Assembly (NCBI GenBank): GCA_026770595.1
Contig: MU633923.1
Span: 1-19,597, forward strand
Direction of reading: 5' to 3'
Length of the DNA stretch: 19,597 bases
DNA from: Ochromonadaceae sp. CCMP2298
Taxonomy: Eukaryota; Sar; Synurophyceae; Ochromonadales; Ochromonadaceae
The notes below the pieces were generated by a model. It made no database searches. It was not told the origin of the DNA and worked only from the letters and a program-made list of their open reading frames with translations. The translations under genes were made by a program, and so were the position numbers. Shown here in pieces: positions 10,372 to 19,239 of this stretch; within the stretch, counting starts at the first letter, position 1; each line of letters opens with the position of its first letter.

Positions 10372-11056
10372 TAGATAGTCCTTCGTTGCAGCATTCAGAC
10401 CGCGAGCTTCTGCGATTTTCGATGTAATGTCGCTGCTAACTCTATAATTAGGATAGTGCCTTAGGGCTTTTTCCTGTTCTCTCATTTTTCCGCACAGCTT
10501 GCAATTATCGGACCATAAACAGATGCGGACACATAAAAAGTTTTGAAAAAATGGTAAGTTTATTCCAGTTTATCGACTTCGGGGTATGATAAAACTAACT
10601 CCAAACTGACGATAGAACCAGTTATCAGCTTTTAATGCGTAATTTTATTCATACATAATTCCTCTTTCTAGGTGGGATGCCTTGGCTGGAGTTGAACTGG
10701 CACACCAAATTTCCTAAGATATTCTGTTATTCTAGGGGAATTCCCTGTAAATTCATGTCTTAATTATATTGAGGGATAATAGACTTTTCTTCTATTCTGA
10801 ATGGGGGATAATCTATGATTTGCGGGATACCGCAATCCTCCCGCATGCAAAAGTCTGGAACAGTGGAAGTGTTCTTGTTCTTGCATCGCCCAAAAATCAA
10901 TTCCCACACTGCATTGCATACACACTCTTCGCTCTTGCACCCAGGAACCTGTTCCTGGTTCAAGATTCAAGATCTGCACTTGGTTTGTAGCCGGAGCATT
11001 CCCACCATCGCATCGCCACTCATTAGAAGCCTGTCTTTTGGAGAACACCTCTGACC
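10372..11056 (+). promoter_or_regulatory. CCT6-asparagine synthetase intergenic region with palindrome
   Basis: This 685-bp stretch has no convincing gene; open frames on either strand near 10760-11050 overlap and are unremarkable. A perfect 8-bp inverted repeat with a 2-nt spacer, CCAGGAAC-CT-GTTCCTGG, lies at 10941-10958, about 100 bp before the asparagine synthetase ATG, followed by a TTCAAGA direct repeat. Two GGGATAAT elements are at about 10774 and 10804. The palindrome is the best candidate for a regulatory site, but its binding factor is unknown. Confidence 0.4.
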
Positions 11057-12973
11057 ATGTGCGGAATCCTTGGAATTTTTGGCTCTTCCCTGCCAGATGC
11101 CGACCTGCGCAAAAAGCTCATTGAGTGCTCTCTACGCCTACGCCACAGAGGCCCTGATTGGAGTGGATACTTTGTTGAGAACAGCACTGGTCTGGCGCAC
11201 GAGAGATTGGCCATCATTGACCCGGAGTCCGGTGCGCAGCCGCTCTTCAGCCCTGACAAAAACATCATCGTTGCCGCCAACGGTGAAATCTACAACTACA
11301 AGGAGTTATATGCAGGCCTAAAGAAGGAGTACACTCCCATCACTGAGTCGGATTGCGAGGTCGTCATTCCTCTTTACGAGCAGGTAATGAAAATGCAAAA
11401 CCGCTTTCCACTCTGTCAGCCATCCGCTTATCTCCACTATCCACTATCCTTTTCTCCTGCAGTTCGGCATTGAGGCCTTCCCCAGCATGCTTCGGGGTAT
11501 GTTCTCCTTCATTATTTATGACAAGAGGGACAAGTCATTCGCCGCTGTAAGGGACCACGTTGGAATCACTCCCATGTACATTGGCTACGGATCTGATGGC
11601 AGCGTGTGGATTGCTTCCGAGATGAAGGCCCTGGCCATCGACTGCGCTCGTTTCGAGCAGTTTCCCCCCGGACACTCCTTCAGTAGCAAGACAGGACAGT
11701 TGACTCGCTGGTATGCTCCGTTGTGGAGAGAGCCAAAGATGCCTACGAACGTCTACGTCGCGGCGAAGTTGCGCGCTTCCTTCGAGAACTCCGTCAGGCG
11801 CCACATGATGTCAGACGTGCCCTGGGGCGTCCTCCTGTCCGGCGGCTTGGACTCATCCCTCGTTGCATCTGTGGCTTCTCGCATCATGAAGAGAGAGCAA
11901 GCGAGCGAGACGGGTGGTCACACTAACTGGTTTCCTCGCCTGCACTCCTTCTGCGTCGGCCTGGAGGGCTCTCCCGATCTGCTCGCTGCGGCCAAGGTCG
12001 CCAAGTTTCTCGGAACCGTGCACCATGCCTACACCTACACTATCCAAGAGGGTCTGGATGCTATCAGAGAGGTCATCTACCACCTGGAGACCTTCGATAC
12101 GACGACCGTCAGGGCCTCCACGCCCATGTTCTTGATGAGCCGCAAGATCAAGGCCATGGGCATCAAGATGGTCCTCTCCGGGGAAGGCGCAGATGAAATA
12201 TTTGCCGGCTACTTGTACTTCCACAAGGCTCCCAACGCTAAGGAGTTACAGGCTGAGTTGCGCGACAAGATTGCCAACCTGTACCTGTTCGACTGCCTGC
12301 GTGCCAACAAGTCCACCTGTGCCTGGGGGGTGGAGGCGCGTGTGCCCTTCCTGGACGCCGACTTCCTAGACGATGCGATGAACATCGACCCCGACTCGAA
12401 GATGATTCGCCCTGGGCGCATCGAGAAGCACATCCTGCGCGAGGCCTTCGACACACCGGAGGACCCCTACCTGCCCCAGGAGATCCTGTGGAGACAGAAG
12501 GAGCAGTTCAGCGATGGTGTTGGGTACGGCTGGATAGATTCCCTCCGCGACCTTGCTTCGAACAACGTGACCGACCAGATGTTCGAGAACGCCTGCAACC
12601 GCTTCCCTGAGAACACCCCTGTGACGAAGGAGGCTTACTTCTACCGCTCCATCTTCGAGAGCCACTACCCTCAGATCTCTTCTGTGCGCAGTGTCCCCGG
12701 TGGCCCATCCATTGCATGCTCAACCGCTCGTGCCCTTGAGTGGGATGACAGCTTCAAAGGAAGGTAGGTCACGCGTCTGCTGGATCTCATTATTGACTTC
12801 ACGCTCATCAATATTAATCGTTTTATTTCCTTCACTTACACTTGTCCAGGGCGGATTGCTCGGGAAGGTCTATCGCTGGCGTTCACGAGCAGGCTTATGA
12901 TTCAAAGTTCAGCATTCCTGTCCGTGCATCTGCGACCGACGATGATGGGCCGAACAAGAAAGCTCGCAAGTAA
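11057..12973 (+). CDS. ASNS: Asparagine synthetase (glutamine-hydrolysing)
   Basis: The enzyme makes asparagine from aspartate, glutamine and ATP, releasing glutamate, AMP and pyrophosphate. Exons 11057-11383, 11463-12763 and 12850-12973 join in phase (introns of 79 and 86 nt) for 583 residues. The N-terminal class II glutaminase domain starts MCGI, so Cys2 is the expected nucleophile after Met removal, and contains RHRGPD, RLAIID and NGEIYNY. The synthetase domain has the ATP PP-loop LSGGLDSS near 234-241, SGEGADE at 348-354 and the WGVEARVPFLD segment. The third exon restores the SGRSIAGVHEQAY ending shared by bacterial and plant AsnB-type enzymes. After that ending comes an extra polar tail of about 24 residues finishing in KKARK. 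The second exon reads into an early TAG if intron 2 is retained. All catalytic motifs are intact. The palindrome at 10941-10958 may take part in regulation. Confidence 0.96.
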
Positions 12974-13187
12974 TATAGTTGTTCGCGGGGAAATGGGGAG
13001 TGCTGAGCTTTTTAAGGGACTGGGTTTTGTTTCGAGTAGTGGGGAAAAAACCGGATTTTTTTCAACCGGAATGAGAATTCTTCAGAAGAAAGCTGTGATG
13101 AACTGTGTGCGAGATGATGACTCCTTCGTCAGATACACAATAATGCTTCTCTATCTAATAGGCAAATAATATATAAATTGCATCACC

Positions 13188-13346
13188 ATGGAACACCGCA
13201 TCTTCGATTTTGCCCAGAATGTTCTTCTCTGCCGACTGCACTCAGTGCCGGAGGAGCAGCTTCAGACTGAAGGCTGCTTGAAACAGAACAGCGAGCCTGT
13301 TGATGAGGAGTACATTGAATCTGCTATCGTCGAAATCGCGCGATAA
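13188..13346 (+). CDS. Possible 52-residue protein, unknown function
   Basis: A 52-codon open frame starts at an ATG in a good eukaryotic context (CACCATGG) and ends at TAA 13344-13346. It lies in the gap between the convergent asparagine synthetase and TTC29 genes. The predicted protein begins MEHRIFDFAQNVLLCR and ends in an acidic, probably helical segment, YIESAIVEIAR. It contains no low-complexity sequence. About 30 of 51 third positions are G or C, unlike the A/T-rich DNA on both sides. I see no signal peptide or membrane segment and do not recognise the family. It could also be the terminal exon of a longer transcript or a chance frame in the asparagine synthetase 3' UTR. A TATAAA at 13172-13177 is too close to the ATG to serve as an ordinary TATA box. 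Confidence 0.4.
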   Translation: MEHRIFDFAQNVLLCRLHSVPEEQLQTEGCLKQNSEPVDEEYIESAIVEIAR

Positions 13347-13463
13347 GAGAATCACTTTCACTGTTAAAAGTCCATTTTTTTTATCAACATGTGGTCGAGG
13401 CGCCTTCTTTTTTAACATCATACATGTAGGGCCCCGATTGCGCGTATGCTGCGGGTAATTCTT

Positions 13464-14807
13464 CTAACTAGCTTCGCTCTCCTCTTTAGCTGCCTTGATG
13501 ATCTCCGTGCGGTTCAGCTTCCAGTCGAGCAGCGCGCCTATGTTACTCTGCATGGCGAGCGTGTAGGTGCCCAGAAGGAGGTTCCCCTTGCTGATACCAA
13601 TAAAGACGCGAGCCATGTCCAAATCCTGAGAAGTTACTGTGTGGTTTGAGTCGCCAGCCTTCGCTCCTTCCGCGCCCGGAGGGCCGCCCCCGCCGTTGGA
13701 CTTGTAGAGCAGCTTCTTCAGCAGGTTGAAGTGCCGCTGCAAGATCTCCACCGCCTCCTTCAGGCGACCCAGTTTGCTGTACAAAGTGCCAAGCGCTCGA
13801 CAGGCTTGGGCTTGCAAGTAGCTATCGCCTACATCGTCACTGATGGAGACGACAGTCATCAGCTCGTGTAGGGCCTTGTCGGACTGGCCCATCGAATCCA
13901 GCGCTAGCGCTAGCGCGGAACATGCGCGGCACCGTCCCTCCGCGTTCCCCAGATCTGCAGAGATCTGTGACTGCTGCTTCAAGTAAGGTAGACTCCGTTG
14001 AGGTTCCCCCCTATTCAAGAGGAAGTTACCAATCTTCCCGTTGGCGTCAGCTTCGGCAGATTTGTCCCAGCTCTTCCGTGCAGACTCCAAGCACTGGTTG
14101 TACAGGTCAAGGGCTTCTTCGTAGTTTGCTAGATTCTCTGCCTTTTCGGCTAAGACCAGATAAACTTTGTAGAGTTCCACATTCGACTTGGCGACCTCCT
14201 CAAATACGTCTAGCGAAGCGGCGATGTCCTCGTGGCGCTCGTGGTAAGACCGGGCCCTCGCGAAATCGTTCATGAGCTGGTAGATTGATCCGAGAGAGTT
14301 GTTGGCCGACATCTCCGCGCGTACATCATTAGTCAGTTGCGACACTTCCAAGCACTTCTCGTGGAAGAAGAAGCTGGTTTTCCAGTCCTGGTTCTTCACG
14401 TAGTAGTCCGCCAGCTGGTTGAACGCTGCGTAGACGCTCGCAGTGTCTCCCTGGCGCCGTGATACCTCAGCCTTCACGAGGTTGTCGCGAATGAATATCG
14501 TGTCGTCCTCAGATATCTGTATTTGGCTCATGCCTGCCTCCTCCAAAGAAGTCGGGTCGATCCGATGAGTCAACTGGTAAAAGTCCACATAACTCTGTAC
14601 GTAGCCCGCTACCAGCAGCTGCTGACACAAGCCAGCAATGTTGAAGGTGTCGTTCTGGAAATAAGATATTGGATTGTTCGAAGAGTCATTTTTGGTGCGG
14701 TAGAATCTCGCTGAGCCGGGTGGCTTGCTGGATCGCTCCTCGATTTTCGAGACTTTGATGTCCACCTTCTTGGTCGCAGCCTTCGGACCCTGGCCGATTT
14801 TCGGCAT
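13464..14807 (-). CDS. TTC29: TTC29-like axonemal tetratricopeptide protein
   Basis: TTC29 is a TPR protein of motile cilia and flagella, linked in animals and trypanosomes to flagellar assembly and beating. This intronless gene encodes 447 residues, close to the family's usual size. The first in-frame ATG is at 14807-14805; the open frame extends upstream only to a TGA at 14903-14901 and has no earlier ATG. A basic N-terminus (MPKIGQGPKAATKK) precedes a helical region from about 50. Six TPR-like helix pairs run at about 124-160, 163-200, 207-245, 250-286, 291-325 and 330-366, followed by a Gly-rich linker at 371-386. The C-terminal segment at 396-433, with GISKGNLLL and LLDWKLNR, matches the TTC29 ending and separates it from generic TPR proteins. 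It is divergent from the EF-hand/ankyrin gene. A CACGTG at 14813-14818 sits just before the ATG. Confidence 0.82.
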   Translation of the reverse strand: MPKIGQGPKAATKKVDIKVSKIEERSSKPPGSARFYRTKNDSSNNPISYFQNDTFNIAGLCQQLLVAGYVQSYVDFYQLTHRIDPTSLEEAGMSQIQISEDDTIFIRDNLVKAEVSRRQGDTASVYAAFNQLADYYVKNQDWKTSFFFHEKCLEVSQLTNDVRAEMSANNSLGSIYQLMNDFARARSYHERHEDIAASLDVFEEVAKSNVELYKVYLVLAEKAENLANYEEALDLYNQCLESARKSWDKSAEADANGKIGNFLLNRGEPQRSLPYLKQQSQISADLGNAEGRCRACSALALALDSMGQSDKALHELMTVVSISDDVGDSYLQAQACRALGTLYSKLGRLKEAVEILQRHFNLLKKLLYKSNGGGGPPGAEGAKAGDSNHTVTSQDLDMARVFIGISKGNLLLGTYTLAMQSNIGALLDWKLNRTEIIKAAKEESEAS

Positions 14808-15227
14808 CCTTCCACGTGACTGCTTCACCAAGCGTCTGGAAACCTGCCTCAGAATAAGTCGTCCACGGTCGTCCTCAACTGAAGCGCCTTGGCCTTGTGA
14901 TCACGGCTGTGTCTTTATAGGAAGAGATGATGAGAGTGGGTTTGGCTGGAACACAATTTTTATGAAACGTCTTTCGATCTCTCTGTAACGTCAAAAGTGC
15001 GTGAAAATCACTTATATACACATATAATACGCCAATTTTATCCACAGTTATCGTGTAACCGTTGCGTTAGTGCGGAAAAGAGAAGGACTTGAGCATGCAT
15101 CCATCCCGTGGCATCCCCGGACTTCCCTGCTGGCATCCTCAGGCAACCCGTGGTATCCTTGACAACCAGCTGCCTTCGAAGGCCCGAGCCGCGTGACCGA
15201 CATAGTTCTTGCAGTTGACCGAGAAGG
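14808..15227. promoter_or_regulatory. Shared divergent promoter region
   Basis: These 420 bp separate the start codons of TTC29 (minus) and the EF-hand/ankyrin gene (plus), so both promoters and 5' UTRs must lie here. An in-frame TGA at 15216-15218 closes the plus frame before its ATG, and a TGA at 14903-14901 closes the minus frame. The central part (about 14940-15050) is A/T-rich and includes TTATATACACATATAA near 15011. I do not see a convincing RFX-type X-box. Confidence 0.5.
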
Positions 15228-17135
15228 ATGTCGAGGGAGTTTGACGAGCAGATCCCCGAATGGGTGGCAAGGGTGGTGGAAAGCCCACGCAACCTCGCGA
15301 CTGAGAAAGAGCTGACAGAGCAATGCAAAGTGGCCCTCAATCTGTTCCTCCAGGCAGATGTGGACGGTAATCGCCTACTGAGCTTCCCGGAATTGAAGCA
15401 ACTATGCGATGCAGCAGGGCTACCGGTGGGGGAGGATGAGGATGAAGAGATGATCCACATGGATAAGAATGACTCGGGCACCCTGGACATAGAGGAATGG
15501 GTCACCTTTTGGTTAAATAGAATCAGCTCCCTGCCAAATCCCATCAAGCAGCAGGAAGCGATAGCCAAACATACCTTCATGAAGTTCGACAGGGATGGTA
15601 GCGGGGAGATGGATGCTGCAGAGTTGGGTCTGCTCACAACGTCTCTCGGAGCAGATTTTTCGGCAGAAGAGTTGCTCATGGCCTTGGCAGAGATCGATGC
15701 CGATGGTAGCGGTATGGTTGAACTTTCCGAGTTCGTTATTTGGTGGACGAACAGAGCAGCGGGGAATCGCAAACAGGCGAGCTTAATCTCTCTGAAGATG
15801 AAGAAGCTGGCCATGAAAGCTGCGCAGGTATTCTCCACGGACATTTTCACTGCTACTTGGAACGGAGAAGCGAGTCTCGTCAAGGCGTTCATTGAAGGCG
15901 AGTCTTCGCTTGCACGAGCCTGGGACGTGTCAGAATACGGTAACGGGTGGACACCTTTGCACTACGCGAGTTATCGGGGCCACACCGAGATCGTGCGCAT
16001 ACTTATCGCAGCAAAGGCAGAAATTAATGCAACGAATGATCTGGGCTTCACTGCTCTCTTCTACGCAGCTCAGCGATCATTTCTGGACATATGTACATTG
16101 CTCGTTGACTCTGGAGCTGATCCAAGTATTGCAGGTGCTCAGAGCGCGGCTGAGGATGAGGACGGAGTGGCTCTGGAGGAGGCGTTTCTGTGCCCTGTGG
16201 ACCACGTGCGAGACACACCTGCACTGCGAGACATTTTCCAATCCAGCAAGAAATGTCGTCCGCCGAAGGCAGCTGCAGCTGATTCGACCCAGGCATCGCT
16301 AGCGTTAGGCGCAAGCGTGCTCACGTTCGAGGTGCGTGAGCCGCAGAAGAACTTTTCTCACCTCCCAGTTCACGCATGGCACCTGCAGTTGAAGATGGAT
16401 ATGCAGCTGGAGACAGAGGGGGTGTCTTCTGAAGTTTACGGGAGCATCGCGGAATCGGGGCTTTCTCTGGCCTGTAAGGTGCCAGCGAAGTACTCGAAGA
16501 GGGCGCAGGTCTATGAAGTCGCACTGGACAGAGAGTGGACCAAAAAGCTGCACTTTTTATCGTTACTTCACAAGATGAAGAGGATGCATTTACTGTCTGC
16601 CTCTCTGCAGGGCGTCCAAGAGCTGGCAGGCGAGCTCCTCATGATCTACGGTCAGATAGACCCCGAGTTCCAGAAGGCGGTCAATCTTCCTGACTTCCTG
16701 TTGATTATTCTGCGCCAGTGTCCGGAGAAGAAGCAATCGAAAGCGATGCGAAATTCACTTCGAGAGGCTGTGAAAGCTGTTAAGTCAGAAAACGCGGCAG
16801 GGGAGCAGGATCCAGCAGAGTCGTGTAGGCGGAAGGGGGCAGACAGCTCTGCGAAGTTGGATATAGCTGATCCCGTAGTATTGCTGAATCAGGCGCTTGC
16901 TCGACTCACAAATACGTACAAAGCACCCGATGAACCGGCTAACGCGGGGGACGCGGAAGGCAAAAGTGGAGAGACTAAAATGTGGAAGTTCAGCGATGCA
17001 AAAGTCGCCCCCCCCTCGGTGCAGATGACCATCATGGCCGAAAACTCGTGGTCTATTGGGGAGAAATCTGCAGCTGTTGAGGTCGCCTTGAGCATAGGTA
17101 AAGTTAAGTCGAATCAAAAGGGGAGGAAGCAATAA
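15228..17135 (+). CDS. EF-hand and ankyrin-repeat calcium-binding protein
   Basis: This intronless frame encodes 635 residues. Four canonical 12-residue EF-hand loops are visible at 44-55 (DVDGNRLLSFPE), 79-90 (DKNDSGTLDIEE), 121-132 (DRDGSGEMDAAE) and 157-168 (DADGSGMVELSE). They are spaced as two calmodulin-like pairs and each keeps acidic or polar ligands and the final Glu, so all four should bind calcium. Two or three ankyrin repeats follow at about 206-302 (GWTPLHYASYRGHTEIV near 240), with a less regular cap to 340. Residues 355-500 form an unassigned region rich in beta-type and helical segments, and the end is polar and Lys-rich. There is no signal peptide or membrane segment, so a cytosolic or axonemal location is likely. 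It shares a promoter region with TTC29, which suggests but does not prove a ciliary role. The domain order (EF-hands before ankyrin) differs from animal ANKEF1. Confidence 0.85.
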   Translation: MSREFDEQIPEWVARVVESPRNLATEKELTEQCKVALNLFLQADVDGNRLLSFPELKQLCDAAGLPVGEDEDEEMIHMDKNDSGTLDIEEWVTFWLNRISSLPNPIKQQEAIAKHTFMKFDRDGSGEMDAAELGLLTTSLGADFSAEELLMALAEIDADGSGMVELSEFVIWWTNRAAGNRKQASLISLKMKKLAMKAAQVFSTDIFTATWNGEASLVKAFIEGESSLARAWDVSEYGNGWTPLHYASYRGHTEIVRILIAAKAEINATNDLGFTALFYAAQRSFLDICTLLVDSGADPSIAGAQSAAEDEDGVALEEAFLCPVDHVRDTPALRDIFQSSKKCRPPKAAAADSTQASLALGASVLTFEVREPQKNFSHLPVHAWHLQLKMDMQLETEGVSSEVYGSIAESGLSLACKVPAKYSKRAQVYEVALDREWTKKLHFLSLLHKMKRMHLLSASLQGVQELAGELLMIYGQIDPEFQKAVNLPDFLLIILRQCPEKKQSKAMRNSLREAVKAVKSENAAGEQDPAESCRRKGADSSAKLDIADPVVLLNQALARLTNTYKAPDEPANAGDAEGKSGETKMWKFSDAKVAPPSVQMTIMAENSWSIGEKSAAVEVALSIGKVKSNQKGRKQ

Positions 17136-17503
17136 TGGAAAGATTATAAATGAAAGTTCGATGTACTTATTGTATCCAAGTAGTAGCTTTTCTTCCCGGT
17201 TAAAAATAAGTTAAGCAACTTTGCGCGGTCTTCTGTTATCCCACCTTGCACATAATGGTTCCATCAAACAGTGCAATTGTGCCGACGAAGTGCTCGAGAA
17301 TTGGACCTGACTTCGCCGTTTTACCTGACAAGCGATCTGTTCGTTCTGTCTGGCTACAATATGCTCCTAGCTTTCGGGAATAGGGTTGCAACAGAAAACT
17401 TCCAGGTGGATTGTGTGCGAATAATGTAACAAGTCGTTAAATTACGTTATGTGCTCAGAGGGTTTAGAGCGTTTTCATAGAAAATGGACAACTTTTACAT
17501 GTT
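17136..17503. other. Convergent 3' intergenic region
   Basis: This 368-bp gap lies between the stop codons of the EF-hand/ankyrin gene and the minus-strand ankyrin gene. It should contain both 3' UTRs. I see no coding frame or structured RNA, and no clear AATAAA signal on either strand. Confidence 0.5.
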
Positions 17504-19134
17504 TCACCCTCTCCGAGGATCCCCTTGCGTCGCGTCTGCTGCTGGACACGAGGAGGGAGCAGGACATTCCGAGTCATTCGCATTGGCGACAGGGTACCGT
17601 GTCTCCAGCGCTATAAGAGAACTGAACTGACTGTAAAGCGTCGTGAGCTGCAGTTTAGCCCGCACGTTTGCGGCAAAGGCGCCTGTACCCAGCCGTTCCA
17701 GCACCTCCTGCACGCTGGATCCGTGCACGACCAGCAGCAGGTCTTTCATCGAGTGCGCGAGGCCGCTCTCGCGTAGAACATTGCATGAGTCCTCTATAGA
17801 ATGCTGCGGCCTGTGAGCCAAATCCTTGAATGCTCGATCGACAATAATACCTGTGCCAGCAGGGGCTCTCAGGACGCTGAGCAGCCAGCCACACGCACTG
17901 AGGTCCGTGAGCTCCTCCAGGGTCGAGTTCTACATACAGTAAGGAAGACCGCATCGGCAGAAAGAATAAGTAAAATGCACGTGGGGGCGTGATGGGGCTA
18001 TGACGTATTTCCACTGAAGTCTCACCATGAAATTTGGTCCTCGTATAATAATTTGGGCCGACGAGTCGTGCCCAGAGCTTCTCGCCAGCTGCAGAGCTGT
18101 CTTCCCCTCCCTGCTCATGAAATCTGCATTGGATCCCTCAATGAGTAGCTTCTGGACAGCTCCAAAGTGCCCATGATAGCAGGCGAACATGATTGCGGTG
18201 ATGCCATCTTTGTCGCGCATGTCGGGCTGTGCTCCGTACTTCAGTAAGAGCTGCACCACCTGCACGTGGCCCTTGTTGGCTCTCTCGAAGAGGCCCTTCT
18301 TGTGCCCCTCGTCTCCTGCTGCCTCGCTGCCGGCCGCCCACATCAACGCGCTGACGGAATCGACATCAACAGCGTTGACGTCCGAGCCTGCCTCGAGCAG
18401 CGCCTGCACGGTTTCCACGCGCCCCTGGCTGGAGGCCCACATCAAGGCGCTCTTGCCCTACGCAGTGGAGCAGAGGTAATGATTGTTAGCGAGAAGCAGA
18501 GCAAGTTGTGCCAGTGCACTTCAATTAAACCTAAGTACCTGAAAGTTCCCTGATCCAGACGTGTAGTCTACGTCCACTCCGGCAGCGAGCAGTACCTTCA
18601 CCACAGGGAGTCGACCTTGACTTGCCGCCCACATCAAGGCGCTCTTGCCCGCAAAGACGCCTGCTTCTGGAGCTCGTTGAGGATCGGCGCCTGATCTCAT
18701 GAGTAAGTCGACAGCTTCAAGCCGGCCTTGAGAGCTAGCCCATCTACACGGTGCGGTGGAATCAACTAGTGAGGATGGTGGCGGGGTGGGGTTATTTCGT
18801 CCGACAGACATACACACGCTTCGTACCCTAAGCAAGTTTTTCCTTCGAATATTCCAAGCTGGGTGCTATCCTCCGGAGTAGCACCATAGGATAGCAGCAG
18901 CTTGATGGCTTCCGTTTGCCCCCTCCCAGAAGCTATTACAATGCAGGAGTTTCCCTTCGAATCTCGGCTGGAAACGGGCAGTCCCGACTCGATGAAGGAC
19001 TGGATGCCCTGGATATCGCCAGAGCGGCAGGACGAATAGAATTTTTCGTCTGCATTGCAAGAGGAACACAAAGCGCAGATCAATAGCACCCAAGGGATCA
19101 GCAAGCGTTTCCGGAGTAGGTATCCTCGCGACAT
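17504..19134 (-). CDS. Ankyrin-repeat protein with N-terminal signal peptide
   Basis: Four exons (19134-18827, 18743-18539, 18457-18026, 17929-17504) join in phase over introns of 83, 81 and 96 nt, all GT-AG, to give 456 residues. The N-terminus has a basic start (MSRGYLLRKR), a hydrophobic core (LLIPWVLLICALC) and a plausible cleavage site after Ala28 (SSCNA/DEKF), so the protein should enter the ER. Eight ankyrin repeats follow at about 29-58, 59-96, 97-133, 134-171, 172-203, 204-254, 255-287 and 288-315, several with the LMWA(A/S)SQGR helix. The sixth carries an insertion of about 18 residues. The last exon (316-456) is a non-ankyrin C-terminal domain with a DLLLVVHGSSVQEVLERLG segment and a Cys/Pro-rich end. 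No second membrane segment is seen. It could be secreted, lumenal, or, if the hydrophobic stretch is uncleaved, a signal-anchored membrane protein. Function is unknown. Confidence 0.85.
18435..18650 (-). repeat. 24-nt duplicated segment within the ankyrin gene
   Basis: The same 24 bases occur at 18435-18458 and 18627-18650, exactly 192 bp apart. They encode the GKSALMWA part of repeats 5 and 4 respectively. The first copy abuts the acceptor of intron 2, so the 24-mer includes the G of the AG. Such identity among otherwise diverged repeats suggests recent duplication or gene conversion. Confidence 0.7.
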
Positions 19135-19239
19135 CGTTGATCAAGGACGCAGGGGGTTGGCGTTGGACTGCTCCACCGACGAGAATGGTTCAGTTACTCG
19201 TCCCTATGCAAAGGATTCATGAGAGGATATATGTAAACT

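Noticed and set aside
10670-10735. Possible tRNA remnant (GAGTTGAACTGGCAC)
   Set aside because: It resembles a T-loop only superficially. The flanking bases do not pair into a T-stem, and no D-arm or acceptor stem is found.
10764-11048. Antisense 94-codon frame upstream of asparagine synthetase
   Set aside because: It has no recognisable features, overlaps other short frames, and lies in the promoter region of a well supported gene.
12897-13169. 90-codon plus frame overlapping asparagine synthetase exon 3
   Set aside because: It is out of frame with the exon that restores the conserved C-terminus, and continues only into 3' UTR.
14808-14831. Upstream TTG start for TTC29 giving eight extra residues
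   Set aside because: Nuclear eukaryotic genes normally start at ATG. The first in-frame ATG is at 14807.
15048-15065. X-box-like RFX site (GTAACCGTTGC) in the divergent promoter
   Set aside because: Only one half-site fits; the second half does not match the RRNRAC pattern.
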